Source: JAFMJV01 sp963814315
GTDB lineage: Bacteria; Chloroflexota; Limnocylindria; Limnocylindrales; CSP1-4
DNA length: 64,000 bases
NCBI GenBank assembly: GCA_963814315.1
Contig: CAWFCG010000003.1
Span: forward strand, 372,001-436,000
Direction of reading: 5' to 3'
Shown here: one piece after another, positions 35,436-44,756 of the stretch
Position numbering within the stretch: the first letter of the stretch is position 1
How the letters are laid out: each line of letters opens with the position of its first letter
Made by a program: the position numbers and the translations under genes
The notes under the pieces: generated by a model
The model's input: the letters and a program-made list of their open reading frames with translations, nothing else
Database searches by the model: none
Told to the model about the DNA's origin: nothing

Positions 35436-36782
35436 ATGCAACGCGTCGCTCCGTATCTGGTCTTGGCCCTGTTCATCGTCGCCCTGGTGGTGGCGCTGGT
35501 GCCGCTTCCGCGCGCCTGGTCGGATACTGGCGGCAACCTCGAGACCAAGCTGGGCCTGGACCTGATCGGCGGACTCCGTGGCGAGTACCAGGTCGTCGCC
35601 ACCGACGATCAGCCGGTCACGCCTGAGATCCTCGAGCAGACGCGCACCATCATCGAAAACCGCGTCAACGCCACCGGCGTGGCGGAGCCCATCGTCGTCA
35701 CCCAGGGCGCGGATCGCATCTCGGTCGAACTCCCGGGCGTCGAGGATGAAGCGGATATCCGCAGCCTCATCGGCACCACCGGTGTGCTCGAGTTCATGCC
35801 CGTGCCGCCCGAGCTCCAGGGGGCGGTCGGCGAGGGGCCGCTGCCGGAGGGCATGGCTGACATCGAGCCGCTGTTCACGGGCGTGGAGATCGCCAACGCC
35901 GCCATCGCCCAGGATCAGACCACTGGCGAACTCGTCGTCGACCTGCAGCTGAAGGACACCGGCGCGCGCTTGTTCGATGAATACGCGGCCGACCACTACG
36001 GCGAGCAGTTCGCCATCGTGCTTGACAACCAGATCATGTCCGCGCCCGCCATCCGCGCGACCCGTTTCGGCGGCCGGGCCCAGATCTCGGGCGGCACCGG
36101 AGGCTTCGCCGCGAGCGAGGCGCAGTCGCTCGTCACGGTGCTCAAGTTCGGCTCGCTGCCGCTGGAGATCCGAGAAGTCGGTTTCAGCAGCATCTCAGCC
36201 ACGCTGGGCCTTGATTTCCTGCATCAGACGATGCTGGCCGGCATCGTCGGCATCGCGCTGGTCTTCGCCTTCATGCTGCTGTATTACCGCGTGCCGGGCC
36301 TGGTGGCCTGCGTCGCACTCATCTTCTATGGCATCTTCGCCTACGCCATCTTCCGGCTCTTTGGTGTCACGCTCACGCTGGCTGGCATCGCCGCCTTCAT
36401 CCTCTCGGTGGGCATGGCTGTGGATGCCAATATCCTCATCTTTGAACGCACCAAGGAAGAGCTGCGCTCGGGCAAGAACCTGACTGCCGCCGTGGAGGCC
36501 GGTTTCGGCCGCGCCTGGACCTCCATCTTCGACTCGAACGTCTCGACGCTCATCACTGCCACCATCTTGTTCTACTTTGGTTCGTCGGTGGTGAAGGGTT
36601 TTGCCCTCGTTCTCGGCATTGGTGTGGTGCTCTCGATGTTCACGGCCATCGTGCTCAGCCGCATGATGCTGCGCTGGGTGGTGCAGCAGCGCTGGGCCCG
36701 TCAGCGGCACCTCTTCGGCATCGATGACAGCGAGATCTCGCTCGACGCTCGCAGCCGCCCGCGGGAGGCCAGCGGTGTTTGA
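35436..36782 (+). CDS. secD: Protein translocase subunit SecD
   Basis: 448 residues. An N-terminal membrane helix is followed by GLDLIGGLRGEYQV (the family LGLDLxGG motif), a long extracytoplasmic domain, and five C-terminal helices including FAFMLLYYRVPGLVA and the conserved VGMAVDANILIFERTKEEL. SecD works with SecF to pull preproteins across the membrane using the proton gradient. It is short compared with E. coli SecD (615), as in most Gram-positive types. The SecF start overlaps its stop by eight bases. Confidence 0.96.
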   Translation: MQRVAPYLVLALFIVALVVALVPLPRAWSDTGGNLETKLGLDLIGGLRGEYQVVATDDQPVTPEILEQTRTIIENRVNATGVAEPIVVTQGADRISVELPGVEDEADIRSLIGTTGVLEFMPVPPELQGAVGEGPLPEGMADIEPLFTGVEIANAAIAQDQTTGELVVDLQLKDTGARLFDEYAADHYGEQFAIVLDNQIMSAPAIRATRFGGRAQISGGTGGFAASEAQSLVTVLKFGSLPLEIREVGFSSISATLGLDFLHQTMLAGIVGIALVFAFMLLYYRVPGLVACVALIFYGIFAYAIFRLFGVTLTLAGIAAFILSVGMAVDANILIFERTKEELRSGKNLTAAVEAGFGRAWTSIFDSNVSTLITATILFYFGSSVVKGFALVLGIGVVLSMFTAIVLSRMMLRWVVQQRWARQRHLFGIDDSEISLDARSRPREASGV

Positions 36783-38058
36783 CATCATCGGCAAGCGCCG
36801 CTACGGCTACGTGATCAGCGCCATCCTGGTCGTCGTATGCCTCGTCTTTATCCTGGCGACGTTCATCCCGGGCGGCGCAGCCGGGCTGCAGTTCTCCATC
36901 GCCTACACCGGCGGCACCGTATGGGAAGTCCACTTCCAGGACGGCACGCCCGACCCCGTAGCTGTGCGCACGGTGCTCGACGAGCAGGGACTGCCCGGAT
37001 CGGAAGTCGCCATCACTGGCGCTGACGATCGTGAGTTCGTGCTCATCCGTACCGAAGCACTGTCGCTGACGGCGCCGGAGATCGCGGAGGGCTCTGCCGC
37101 CGCCGCCGTGGCAGCCGCTCGGGCATCGGCGTCCCCGTCGGCCAGCGGCGTGGCGTCCGAGTCGGTGGCACCTAACGAGTCGGCAGCACCTAACGAGTCG
37201 GTCGCACCGGCGGCCGCGACCGAGCCCGACGCCTCGACCGAACCGGTGGCCTCCGACGTTGACGCCCCCACGCCGGACGCCTCCGGCTCACCTGACGCCT
37301 CCATCACGCCGGATGCCTCTGGCCCGCCCGACGCCTCCATAGCGCCAGTGGCTGGCAGCGGTGACGGAGGTCCCGTGGCGGGTGTCCCCACGGCGGGCCA
37401 GTTCGGTGAACTAGCCACGGCCCTCCAGCAGAAGTTCGGCGACATCGACGAAGTGCGCCAGCAGAACTCGGTCGGTCCCGTCGTGAGCGCTGAGCTGGTG
37501 CAGCAGACGTTCCTGCTCATCCTCATGGCCGCCGTCGCCATCATGATCTGGGTCAGCTACCGCTTCCGTGACTTCCGCATGGGCGTCAGCGCCATCGTGG
37601 CCTTGATCCACGACGTCATCGTCACCGTCGGTGTCTTCGCCATCCTGGGGACGTTCACCGGCCTGCAGATCGATGCCCTCTTCGTGACCGCCATGCTCAC
37701 CATCATCGGCTTCTCGGTGCATGACACCATCGTGGTCTTCGACCGCATCCGCGAGAACCGTCATCGCTACCTGGGCGAACCACTCGAACTGATCGTCAAC
37801 CACAGCCTGGTTCAGACCATCGGCCGTAGCCTGACCACGTCGCTGACGCTGGTGCTGACCCTCGTGGCCCTGCTGGTGTTCGGTGGCGAAGCCATCCGCC
37901 CCTTCACGCTGGCCCTGCTCGTCGGTGTGGTAGCCGGTACCTACTCGTCGCTCTTCGTGGCCACACCGCTCTTCCTCGACTGGCACCTGTGGGCGGATCG
38001 TCGCAAGGCCAACGAGCCGGCACCAGCCAAGTCCAAGGCCAAGGCCAGCGCGGCGTAA
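36775..38058 (+). CDS. secF: Protein translocase subunit SecF
   Basis: 427 residues. The N-terminal FDIIGKRRYGYVISAI, QFSIAYTGGTVWEVHF, five C-terminal helices and the VHDTIVVFDRIRENR motif define SecF. The extracytoplasmic loop contains an inserted low-complexity stretch at about residues 117-200, made of repeated Ala/Pro/Ser/Asp/Glu units such as APNES and PDASG, absent from ordinary SecF of about 300 residues. The GTG start at 36775 overlaps secD, so the two are coupled. A three-base-longer open frame exists upstream but would begin inside secD. Confidence 0.94.
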   Translation: MFDIIGKRRYGYVISAILVVVCLVFILATFIPGGAAGLQFSIAYTGGTVWEVHFQDGTPDPVAVRTVLDEQGLPGSEVAITGADDREFVLIRTEALSLTAPEIAEGSAAAAVAAARASASPSASGVASESVAPNESAAPNESVAPAAATEPDASTEPVASDVDAPTPDASGSPDASITPDASGPPDASIAPVAGSGDGGPVAGVPTAGQFGELATALQQKFGDIDEVRQQNSVGPVVSAELVQQTFLLILMAAVAIMIWVSYRFRDFRMGVSAIVALIHDVIVTVGVFAILGTFTGLQIDALFVTAMLTIIGFSVHDTIVVFDRIRENRHRYLGEPLELIVNHSLVQTIGRSLTTSLTLVLTLVALLVFGGEAIRPFTLALLVGVVAGTYSSLFVATPLFLDWHLWADRRKANEPAPAKSKAKASAA

Positions 38059-38093
38059 GCCCGGGTGAAGCCGGAGGCCCAGACTGGCTGCTA

Positions 38094-39830
38094 ATGCTGC
38101 CACTGACCCCGCACTACCACTGGATCGTGCCCGAGGCGCACCCGATCTCGGAGGCCACCATCGTCGACGCCAAGCGGCGAGGCTTGTCCGCTCGAGCCGT
38201 GCGCGTGCTCTCCCGCCGCGGTCCCGTCGACCCCGCCGAGCTGGCCTCCCGGTTCGACGCCCCCGAAGCCGGGCTACACGATCCGGGACTGCTGCCTGAT
38301 GCTGCTGCCCTCCAGGCCCGCGTCAGCGCGGCACGGAGGGTCGGGGAATCGGTGTTGGTGTTGGGCGACTTCGATGCTGATGGACTGACCGGCCTGGCCA
38401 TCCTCATCGGGGCGCTGCGCCGGTTGGGACTCACCGCCGAGCCCTATGTCCCCGATCGCAGCGGCGAGGGACACGGGCTCTCGCTGGCAGCCGTGGCGCG
38501 GGCAGGTTCCGCTGGTCACGGCCTCATCATCACCGCTGATACCGGCACGGGCAGTGTCGCTGAGGTGGCCGCCGCCGCCGTGGCTGGCATCGACGTCATC
38601 GTCACCGATCACCATGTGTTGGGAGCCGAACGCCCTGCAGCAGTGGCGTTGGTCAACCCGCAGCGGCCCGAAAGTGCCTATCCCGACCGGCGGCTCTCAG
38701 GATCCGGAGTCGCCTTCAAGGTCGCCCAGTTGCTGCTTGCCGACGAGCCGGGCGGCGCCAAAGCCGCGTTGGGGATGTCCGACCTGGCCGCCATCGGCTC
38801 CATCGCCGACGTGGTGCCGATCGTGGGTGAGAACCGGTCCATCGTGCGCCTCGGTCTGGCGCGCCTGGCTTCGGCGCCGCGACCGGGACTGGCCGCCCTG
38901 ATGACGGCGGCCGGCGTGGATCGCGATCGCATCTCCATGGAGGACATCTCGTTCGGTCTGGCACCGCGTATCAATGCCATGGGTCGCATCGGCGACCCGC
39001 GCGTGGCAGCGCAGCTGCTGCTCTCGGAGGACGCCGACGAGGCGGAGCGGCTGGCGGCGGAGCTAGAGCGTGCCAACCGACAGCGGCGGGTATTGACCAT
39101 GGCGGCCATGAAGGAAGCGCAAGAAGCGTTGGGCGACCAACCCGAACAAGGCTTCATCGTGCTTGCCGGCGACTGGCCGGTGGGCATCATCGGCCTCATC
39201 GCCGGCCGTCTGGCGGAGGAACATGGTCGCCCCGCGCTGGTGCTATCAAGCTCAGCCGAGCCCTGGCGTGGTTCGGCGCGCAGTGCCGGGGGCGTGGACC
39301 TGGCGGCCGCGTTCGCTGCCTGCGGCGACCTCTTTGAGCGCTTCGGTGGCCACCCGGCCGCGGCTGGCTGCCACATCGAGTCGAATCGGGTCGACGAGTT
39401 GCGGGAACGGCTGCAGTCATTCATCGGAGGGCTGCCGGTAGTGGATGCACGACCAAGCCTGAACCTCGACCTCGTCCAGAGCGCAGATGCCGTGGATTAC
39501 GTACTCTTGCGTGAGTTGGCGCCGCTCGATGGTGCTGGCGATGAACCACCGCTCGTCGGATTCGCGGGCCTTGCCGTGGACCGGGTCCGTGCTGCCAACG
39601 GCGGTCATACACAACTCAAGCTGCGTCGTGGGCGTGAGGTGATCGATGGTATCTGCTTCGGTCGTGCCGACCTCCCTGAGCAGTTGACGGAGGGTTCCGA
39701 GATCGATGTCGTCGCACGACTCGCCAGCCGTGTCTTTGCCGGGGTCGAGACGCTTCAGCTGGACATCCGGGATGTGGCCCCTTCGGGCACTTTGCGGGCG
39801 CTGCGCGCACGCTGGGTGATGGCTTCATGA
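38094..39830 (+). CDS. recJ: Single-stranded-DNA-specific exonuclease RecJ
   Basis: 578 residues. DHH phosphoesterase motifs are visible: VLGDFDADGLTGLAIL, ITADTGTG, VTDHHVLG, and the DHHA1 part FGGHPAAAGCHIE, with a C-terminal oligonucleotide-binding region (FAGLAVDRVRAANGGHTQLKLRRG). It degrades single-stranded DNA 5'-3' in recombination and repair. A GGAGG at 38072-38076 is 17 bases from ATG 38094, so a start slightly upstream (CTG 38088) is possible. Its stop overlaps the next gene as ATGA. Confidence 0.93.
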   Translation: MLPLTPHYHWIVPEAHPISEATIVDAKRRGLSARAVRVLSRRGPVDPAELASRFDAPEAGLHDPGLLPDAAALQARVSAARRVGESVLVLGDFDADGLTGLAILIGALRRLGLTAEPYVPDRSGEGHGLSLAAVARAGSAGHGLIITADTGTGSVAEVAAAAVAGIDVIVTDHHVLGAERPAAVALVNPQRPESAYPDRRLSGSGVAFKVAQLLLADEPGGAKAALGMSDLAAIGSIADVVPIVGENRSIVRLGLARLASAPRPGLAALMTAAGVDRDRISMEDISFGLAPRINAMGRIGDPRVAAQLLLSEDADEAERLAAELERANRQRRVLTMAAMKEAQEALGDQPEQGFIVLAGDWPVGIIGLIAGRLAEEHGRPALVLSSSAEPWRGSARSAGGVDLAAAFAACGDLFERFGGHPAAAGCHIESNRVDELRERLQSFIGGLPVVDARPSLNLDLVQSADAVDYVLLRELAPLDGAGDEPPLVGFAGLAVDRVRAANGGHTQLKLRRGREVIDGICFGRADLPEQLTEGSEIDVVARLASRVFAGVETLQLDIRDVAPSGTLRALRARWVMAS

Positions 39831-41308
39831 CTCGTCCTCCGACCCCGCCCGACGGCTCCTATCCGGCCCCTGGCTCGAGCTACCCGCCGACCGGTCCGGT
39901 GACGCCCGGCTATCGTGATCCGCGCTCAGCGCCGCCGCTGTATCCACCGGGGCGTGAGCCCATCCCGCCGCGCCGCCCTCATCGCAGCTCGCCGCTGCTG
40001 GCACCGATGCTGGCGCTGCTGGGCCTGGTCCTGGTCGGCGGCGGAAGCCTGTGGGCGATGGGCTTCCTCGACTCGACGCTTGGCGATGCGGCCGCCGAAG
40101 CCACCGCGACGCCAGACACCAGGACTGCCCTCGCGAGTGCCGATCCGCTAGCCTCGGGAGAGCCTGATGGAACGGTTGAGGAGACGCCCGAGCCAGTCAT
40201 CGACGACATCGATACAGCTATCGTGGAGCCACCCAGCGACGAGCGCGCCAACGTCAAGGGCAGCATCCTCTTCACCCGCTCAGGAGACATCTGGTCGGTC
40301 GCAGGAACCTCGCTCCAACGACTGACCGACAGCGATTCGGCGCAGTCGGATGCGTATCCGGTGTGGTCGCCAGACGGCAAGTCCGTCTACTTCATCCGCT
40401 CCACCAGGAAGGTCACCAACAAGACCCGGCCCGGCGGCAAGTACACGTTCTATACGCCCGACCTGATGCGCATGAAACCCGACGGCAGCAATCGGAAAAA
40501 GGTCTTCAACTCGCTCATCAAGGACAGCCGCGGCCTGTGGTTCAGCCATGTGGCACAACCATCGGTCAGCTCCGCCGGCAACTCCATCGCCGTGGTCAGC
40601 GACGGGCCGGATGGTTCCGCGGACGAGGTCACGCTTCACATCATCGACGCCAAGAGTGGTCGGCTGCGCAAGGTGGCTACGCCGACCCAGCCTCAACTGG
40701 GTCACAACGACCCAGCCTTTAGCCCTGATGGCACCCGGATCGCGTTCACCTACAATGATGACAAGGGTCCCGATGGTGATCCCAGGGTCGCCATCTTCAC
40801 CTGCCGGACCAAGTCGAACTGCTCGGTGGGCAAGGTCAAGTACCTGAAGCCCGGCTACGCCAACCCTTCATGGTCACCGGATGGCAAGTTGTTGGCGGTC
40901 GAGTCGACCGACGGCACGGGTCGGGATATCGTGCTCGTGAATGCCCGCCGCGGCGACGTCCGCGTCGAGCTCACCACTGATGGCGACAGCTTCGCTCCAG
41001 AGTTCTCGCCTGATGGCGATCAGATCGCCTACCTGCATCGTGATGGTCTGGATATCGACTTGCGTGTGATGACGCTCGATACCAACGAGCAGGGCCTCAT
41101 CACCATGCTCGACGACCGACCGGTCACGAGTGACGGCGGCATCGACGGCATCTCCAACCCCTCCTGGTTCATCCCGCCATCGGAGCGTGTCGATGCCACT
41201 CCACAAGGGTCCGATGGCGGCGAGAACACCGGCCCCGCCGCGGAGGCGACGGATGCGCCCGCCAGCGACAGCTCAGGCGATGCGCCACCTGTGCCCCCGG
41301 GGGCCTAG
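39827..41308 (+). CDS. Membrane-anchored PD40 (TolB-like) beta-propeller protein
   Basis: 493 residues. A proline-rich cytoplasmic N-terminus of about 50 residues and one membrane helix (LLAPMLALLGLVLVGGGSLW) are followed by a beta-propeller whose blades carry WSPDGKSVYF, FSPDGTRIAF, WSPDGKLLAV and FSPDGDQIAY. The C-terminal tail is Ala/Ser/Pro-rich. This is the WD40-like/PD40 repeat of TolB and related exported proteins. The start overlaps the recJ stop (ATGA). It may serve protein export or the envelope, suggested only by secDF upstream and tatAC downstream. Confidence 0.85.
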   Translation: MTRPPTPPDGSYPAPGSSYPPTGPVTPGYRDPRSAPPLYPPGREPIPPRRPHRSSPLLAPMLALLGLVLVGGGSLWAMGFLDSTLGDAAAEATATPDTRTALASADPLASGEPDGTVEETPEPVIDDIDTAIVEPPSDERANVKGSILFTRSGDIWSVAGTSLQRLTDSDSAQSDAYPVWSPDGKSVYFIRSTRKVTNKTRPGGKYTFYTPDLMRMKPDGSNRKKVFNSLIKDSRGLWFSHVAQPSVSSAGNSIAVVSDGPDGSADEVTLHIIDAKSGRLRKVATPTQPQLGHNDPAFSPDGTRIAFTYNDDKGPDGDPRVAIFTCRTKSNCSVGKVKYLKPGYANPSWSPDGKLLAVESTDGTGRDIVLVNARRGDVRVELTTDGDSFAPEFSPDGDQIAYLHRDGLDIDLRVMTLDTNEQGLITMLDDRPVTSDGGIDGISNPSWFIPPSERVDATPQGSDGGENTGPAAEATDAPASDSSGDAPPVPPGA

Positions 41309-41338
41309 GCTGCCATCCGATACGCCCGCGGGGGGTGC

Positions 41339-41344
41339 TACGAT
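41339..41344 (+). promoter_or_regulatory. Putative -10 element of the tat operon
   Basis: TACGAT 33 bases before tatA. Here a leader with GGAG is present, unlike the leaderless starts elsewhere. Confidence 0.4.
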
Positions 41345-41377
41345 GCTGGAGTCTGATCTTCGTCGTCGGAGCGTCGT

Positions 41378-41662
41378 ATGCCCTTCAACATAGGGCCCCT
41401 TGAACTCATCATCGTCCTGGTCATCGCGTTGCTGGTGGTAGGCCCACGCCGCCTGCCGGAGATGGGCAACGCCCTGGGCAAGACTATCCGTGAATTTCGC
41501 AAGGCCTCTTCGGAACTCACGGACACTGCCTCGTTGGCGCCCAGCTCGAGGATGGATGACGTGCCCGCGCCGAACAAGCTGAGCGGGGAGGCCCAGCCGA
41601 ACACCATGAGCGGGACCATCCCAGGCGCGGCAGCCACGCCCAAGACCGACCACGACGCCTAG
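41378..41662 (+). CDS. tatA: Twin-arginine translocase subunit TatA/TatB
   Basis: 94 residues. The N-terminal helix PLELIIVLVIALLVVGPRRLPEMG and the following amphipathic helix (GNALGKTIREFRKASSELTD) are the hallmarks of TatA/B/E. The Pro after the helix hinge (GPRRLPE) suits either TatA or TatB. As the only one here beside tatC, it probably serves as TatA. GGAG six bases before ATG fixes the start. The tail is polar and disordered. Confidence 0.93.
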   Translation: MPFNIGPLELIIVLVIALLVVGPRRLPEMGNALGKTIREFRKASSELTDTASLAPSSRMDDVPAPNKLSGEAQPNTMSGTIPGAAATPKTDHDA

Positions 41663-41708
41663 TCGCCGGGCTTGCCCCGGTGAGCTGACCGCAGGTCGAT
41701 GACAGCCC

Positions 41709-42503
41709 ATGACTGACGCTCACGGAGCCGAGGACGGCGCCGTCGCAGATCCGTCGATGCCGCCTGAGACAGCAGCGGGGATAGAGGATGTCTTCGCCAT
41801 GCCGCTGGTTGACCACTTGGCCGAGCTTCGCCGTCGTGTCGCCATCAGCGTCATCGCCATCGGCTTGGGTTCGGTCATCGGCTTCCTCCTGGCCGAGCCG
41901 CTCATCGAGCTGTTGCTGACGCCGCTGCCGAACGGTGAGGTGGTGTTCCTGACGTTGTCGGGCGGCTTCATGGTCTATCTGCGCGTGGCCGTCATCGTCG
42001 GCCTGCTGTTGGCGTCGCCGGTGGTCCTGTACCAGTTGTGGGCGTTCGTGGCACCGGGACTGCTCCCCGGAGAACGCCGCGCGGCGTTGCCCTGGATCCC
42101 CATGACGGTGGTGTTCTTCCTGATGGGCGCCTTGGTGGCCTGGGTGACGCTGCCGTATGCGGTCGGGTTCCTGCTCAGCTTCCAGATCGAAGGCTCACTG
42201 GTGGCCTTGCCCAGCGCAGAGGCCTACTTCGGCTTCGTGACCTTCATGTTCCTCGTCTTCGGGCTGGTGATGCAGTTTCCCATCGTGCTGGTCTTCCTGG
42301 ACCGCCTTGGCATCCTGCGGGTGGAACAGCTCCGGACCATGCGTCGCTATGTCCTGCTCGGCGTGGTCATCTTCGCCGTGGTCATCACGCCCGGCGGCGA
42401 TCCCGTCAGCCCGCTCGTGCTTTCGGGCACCATGTACGCGCTGTATGAGTTCACCATCTTCCTGTTGCAGCGCCGTGGGCGCGAGAAAGGGGCCGATGTC
42501 TGA
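41709..42503 (+). CDS. tatC: Twin-arginine translocase subunit TatC
   Basis: 264 residues, six hydrophobic segments and the TatC N-terminal signature MPLVDHLAELRRRVAIS, with the conserved GLLLASPVVLYQLWAFVAPGL and FVTFMFLVFGLVMQFPIVLV. TatC is the receptor for folded proteins with twin-arginine signals. A 30-residue polar N-terminus precedes the signature, so a later start is possible. Its stop overlaps the start of rapZ by eight bases. Confidence 0.96.
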   Translation: MTDAHGAEDGAVADPSMPPETAAGIEDVFAMPLVDHLAELRRRVAISVIAIGLGSVIGFLLAEPLIELLLTPLPNGEVVFLTLSGGFMVYLRVAVIVGLLLASPVVLYQLWAFVAPGLLPGERRAALPWIPMTVVFFLMGALVAWVTLPYAVGFLLSFQIEGSLVALPSAEAYFGFVTFMFLVFGLVMQFPIVLVFLDRLGILRVEQLRTMRRYVLLGVVIFAVVITPGGDPVSPLVLSGTMYALYEFTIFLLQRRGREKGADV

Positions 42504-43401
42504 GCAACTACCGCCGGCTCAGGGGCCGGGCAATCAGCACGTCGCCATCATCACCGGGCTTTCGGGGGCCGGCAAGACAGCGGCCAGCAAGATCTTCGAG
42601 GATCTCGGCTACACCGTCGTCGACAACGTCCCAGCCGAGCTGCTGCGCGACCTAGCCGAGTTGGTGGCCAATGATCCAGTTCGGTATGACCGCGTCGCCA
42701 TCGTGCTCGACGTCCGCCAGGGTGACGCGCCGTTGGCACTGAGCGCTGCCCTGGGAGCGCTCCATGGCCGCGGCATCCAACCGCAGATCGTCTTCCTTGA
42801 GGCCAGCGACGAGGTCCTGATCCGGCGCTATTCGGAGACACGACACCGGCACCCGCTCGATGACCGCAACGACGGTGTGGGCTCGGCCATCGCACGCGAG
42901 CGGGCCATGCTCGATGACATCCGGGACTTGGCGCAAACGACCATCGACACGTCGGGCCTGGCATTCAAGCAGCTACGCGAGCGCATCGTCGATGCACTCG
43001 ACGCCCAGCCCGGTCCCGATCAGCTCTCGCTCCAGGTCATCAGCTTCGGCTTCAAGTTCGGCGTTCCCATGGAGGCGGACCTGGTGTTCGACGTGCGTTT
43101 CATGGAGAACCCCTTCTATCGACCCGAGCTGCGCGAGCACTCCGGGCAGACCGAGGAGGTGCGCGAGTTCGTCCTGGGCCAGCCCATCACGAAAGAGTTC
43201 CTGGAGCATCTCGACGGCTTCTTCCACACCGTCATCCCGGCCTATCTGGCCGAGGGCAAGACGCGCCTGACCATCGCCATCGGCTGCACCGGCGGATTCC
43301 ATCGCTCGGTCGCCATCAGTGAGGCGCTCGCGAGCCAGCTGGATGCACTACAGATGGGTCCCGTCACCGTCTGGCATCGGGAGCTCGAGCGGCGTCGATG
43401 A
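42496..43401 (+). CDS. rapZ: RNase adapter RapZ (P-loop nucleotide-binding)
   Basis: 301 residues. P-loop IITGLSGAGKTAASK, then DLGYTVVDNVPAELL, and the C-terminal SFGFKFGVPMEADLVFDVRFMENPFY and IGCTGGFHRSVAIS blocks are diagnostic. In Gram-positives this protein (YvcJ) is encoded with yvcK and whiA, exactly as here. AAAGGGG supports ATG 42496. The stop overlaps yvcK as ATGA. It links nucleotide state to cell-envelope precursor control in other bacteria. Confidence 0.95.
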   Translation: MSEQLPPAQGPGNQHVAIITGLSGAGKTAASKIFEDLGYTVVDNVPAELLRDLAELVANDPVRYDRVAIVLDVRQGDAPLALSAALGALHGRGIQPQIVFLEASDEVLIRRYSETRHRHPLDDRNDGVGSAIARERAMLDDIRDLAQTTIDTSGLAFKQLRERIVDALDAQPGPDQLSLQVISFGFKFGVPMEADLVFDVRFMENPFYRPELREHSGQTEEVREFVLGQPITKEFLEHLDGFFHTVIPAYLAEGKTRLTIAIGCTGGFHRSVAISEALASQLDALQMGPVTVWHRELERRR

Positions 43402-44756
43402 CCGACGGGAGACAGGACGGCCGCATGCATCGGCTGCGCCGATGGCTGCGCCCCGGCATGGGGGTCAAACGCTGGTTGCTGGTGATGCTGGTGGGGCTCA
43501 CCATCCTCGCCACCGCCGGCGCGCTGCTCATCCGCGTCCTGTTTCGTGAGGTTCCCGCCGACAGCATCGCGGGGCAGCTCTTCGAGCTCCTCAGCCTCAA
43601 CTTCTTGCCCGATCCCCTGCGTCCGATGGTCGTCATCGGCATCGGTGTAGCTGTCTTCCTGTACGGGCTCGGGCGGCTGCTGGATGCGTTGCTCGAGCCG
43701 TTCCCGGCGCGTCGGGAGCCACTCGTCGAGATGGTGTATCAGCGGCGATCTCGGGCGCGCGGGCCACGTGTCGTAGCCATCGGCGGCGGGACTGGCCTGT
43801 CCACGCTGCTGCGCGGCCTCAAGGAGGTCAGCAGCAACATCACCGCCGTAGTCACCGTGGCCGACGACGGTGGCTCAAGCGGACAGCTGCGCCGCGAGCT
43901 GGGTGTGCCACCGGTGGGGGACATCCGCAACTGCATCGCCGCGCTGGCGGATGTCGAACCCACCATGTCCAGCTTGATGCAATACCGCTTCCCGGCCACG
44001 GATTCGCAGCCCGGTCTGGCCGGCCACGCCTTCGGCAACCTGCTCATCGCAGCGATGGCTGACATCACGGGTGACTTCGAGGAGGGTGTGCGGCAGTCCA
44101 ACCGGGTACTCGCAGTCCGCGGTGAGGTCCTGCCGGTCGCCGGAGTGGCGCTCAATCTGAGTGCCGAGCTGGACGACGGCACGCTCTTGCAGGGCCAGTC
44201 CAGGATCATGCGCGCTCGCGGCATCCGCCGGGTCTGGCTCAGCCCGGCTAGCGTGGAGGCGAGTCCTGATGCGGTGGAGGCCATCCGTGCCGCCGACCTC
44301 ATCGTGATGGGCCCCGGCTCGCTCTATACGAGCCTGTTGCCGAGCTTGCTGGTGCCGGGTATCCGCTCAGCCATCGGAGGGGCTCAGGGCCTGCGTGTGT
44401 ACGTGGCCAACGTGGCGACGCAACCCGGCGAGACCGAGGGCTACACGCTCTCGGAGCACATCGGTGCCCTGTCCGCGCACGGCGTCGGCGACCTTATCGA
44501 CGTCGTCCTGGCCAACGATGACGATAGTGCGCGGGTGCCTGAGGGCTATCCCGCCGAACCGGTTCGTATCGACCTGCCACCCGACGAAGTCCGGCCGCGC
44601 CTTGAGCTGGCGGCTGTGGTCGATCCCGAGAATGCGCACCGGCACGATCCAAGGCGCTTGACGCAGGCACTGCTGCGCCTGCTCGAGGCACGCCCCGCCA
44701 GTCGCCCCTCAAACACCGCTTCGCAGCGCTTGAACGATCCTGCCACGCATGGCTGA
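43398..44756 (+). CDS. yvcK: YvcK/CofD-family gluconeogenesis factor
   Basis: 452 residues. Two N-terminal membrane helices (about 22-46 and 75-97) are followed by the CofD/YvcK core: VVAIGGGTGLSTLLRGLKE, TVADDGGSSGQLRRELGVPPVGDIRNC and GPGSLYTSLLPSLLVPGI. The membrane anchor is an addition compared with B. subtilis YvcK (about 317 residues) and is seen in some Actinobacteria and Chloroflexota. YvcK is needed for growth on gluconeogenic carbon and for envelope synthesis. whiA starts eight bases before its stop. Confidence 0.93.
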   Translation: MTDGRQDGRMHRLRRWLRPGMGVKRWLLVMLVGLTILATAGALLIRVLFREVPADSIAGQLFELLSLNFLPDPLRPMVVIGIGVAVFLYGLGRLLDALLEPFPARREPLVEMVYQRRSRARGPRVVAIGGGTGLSTLLRGLKEVSSNITAVVTVADDGGSSGQLRRELGVPPVGDIRNCIAALADVEPTMSSLMQYRFPATDSQPGLAGHAFGNLLIAAMADITGDFEEGVRQSNRVLAVRGEVLPVAGVALNLSAELDDGTLLQGQSRIMRARGIRRVWLSPASVEASPDAVEAIRAADLIVMGPGSLYTSLLPSLLVPGIRSAIGGAQGLRVYVANVATQPGETEGYTLSEHIGALSAHGVGDLIDVVLANDDDSARVPEGYPAEPVRIDLPPDEVRPRLELAAVVDPENAHRHDPRRLTQALLRLLEARPASRPSNTASQRLNDPATHG

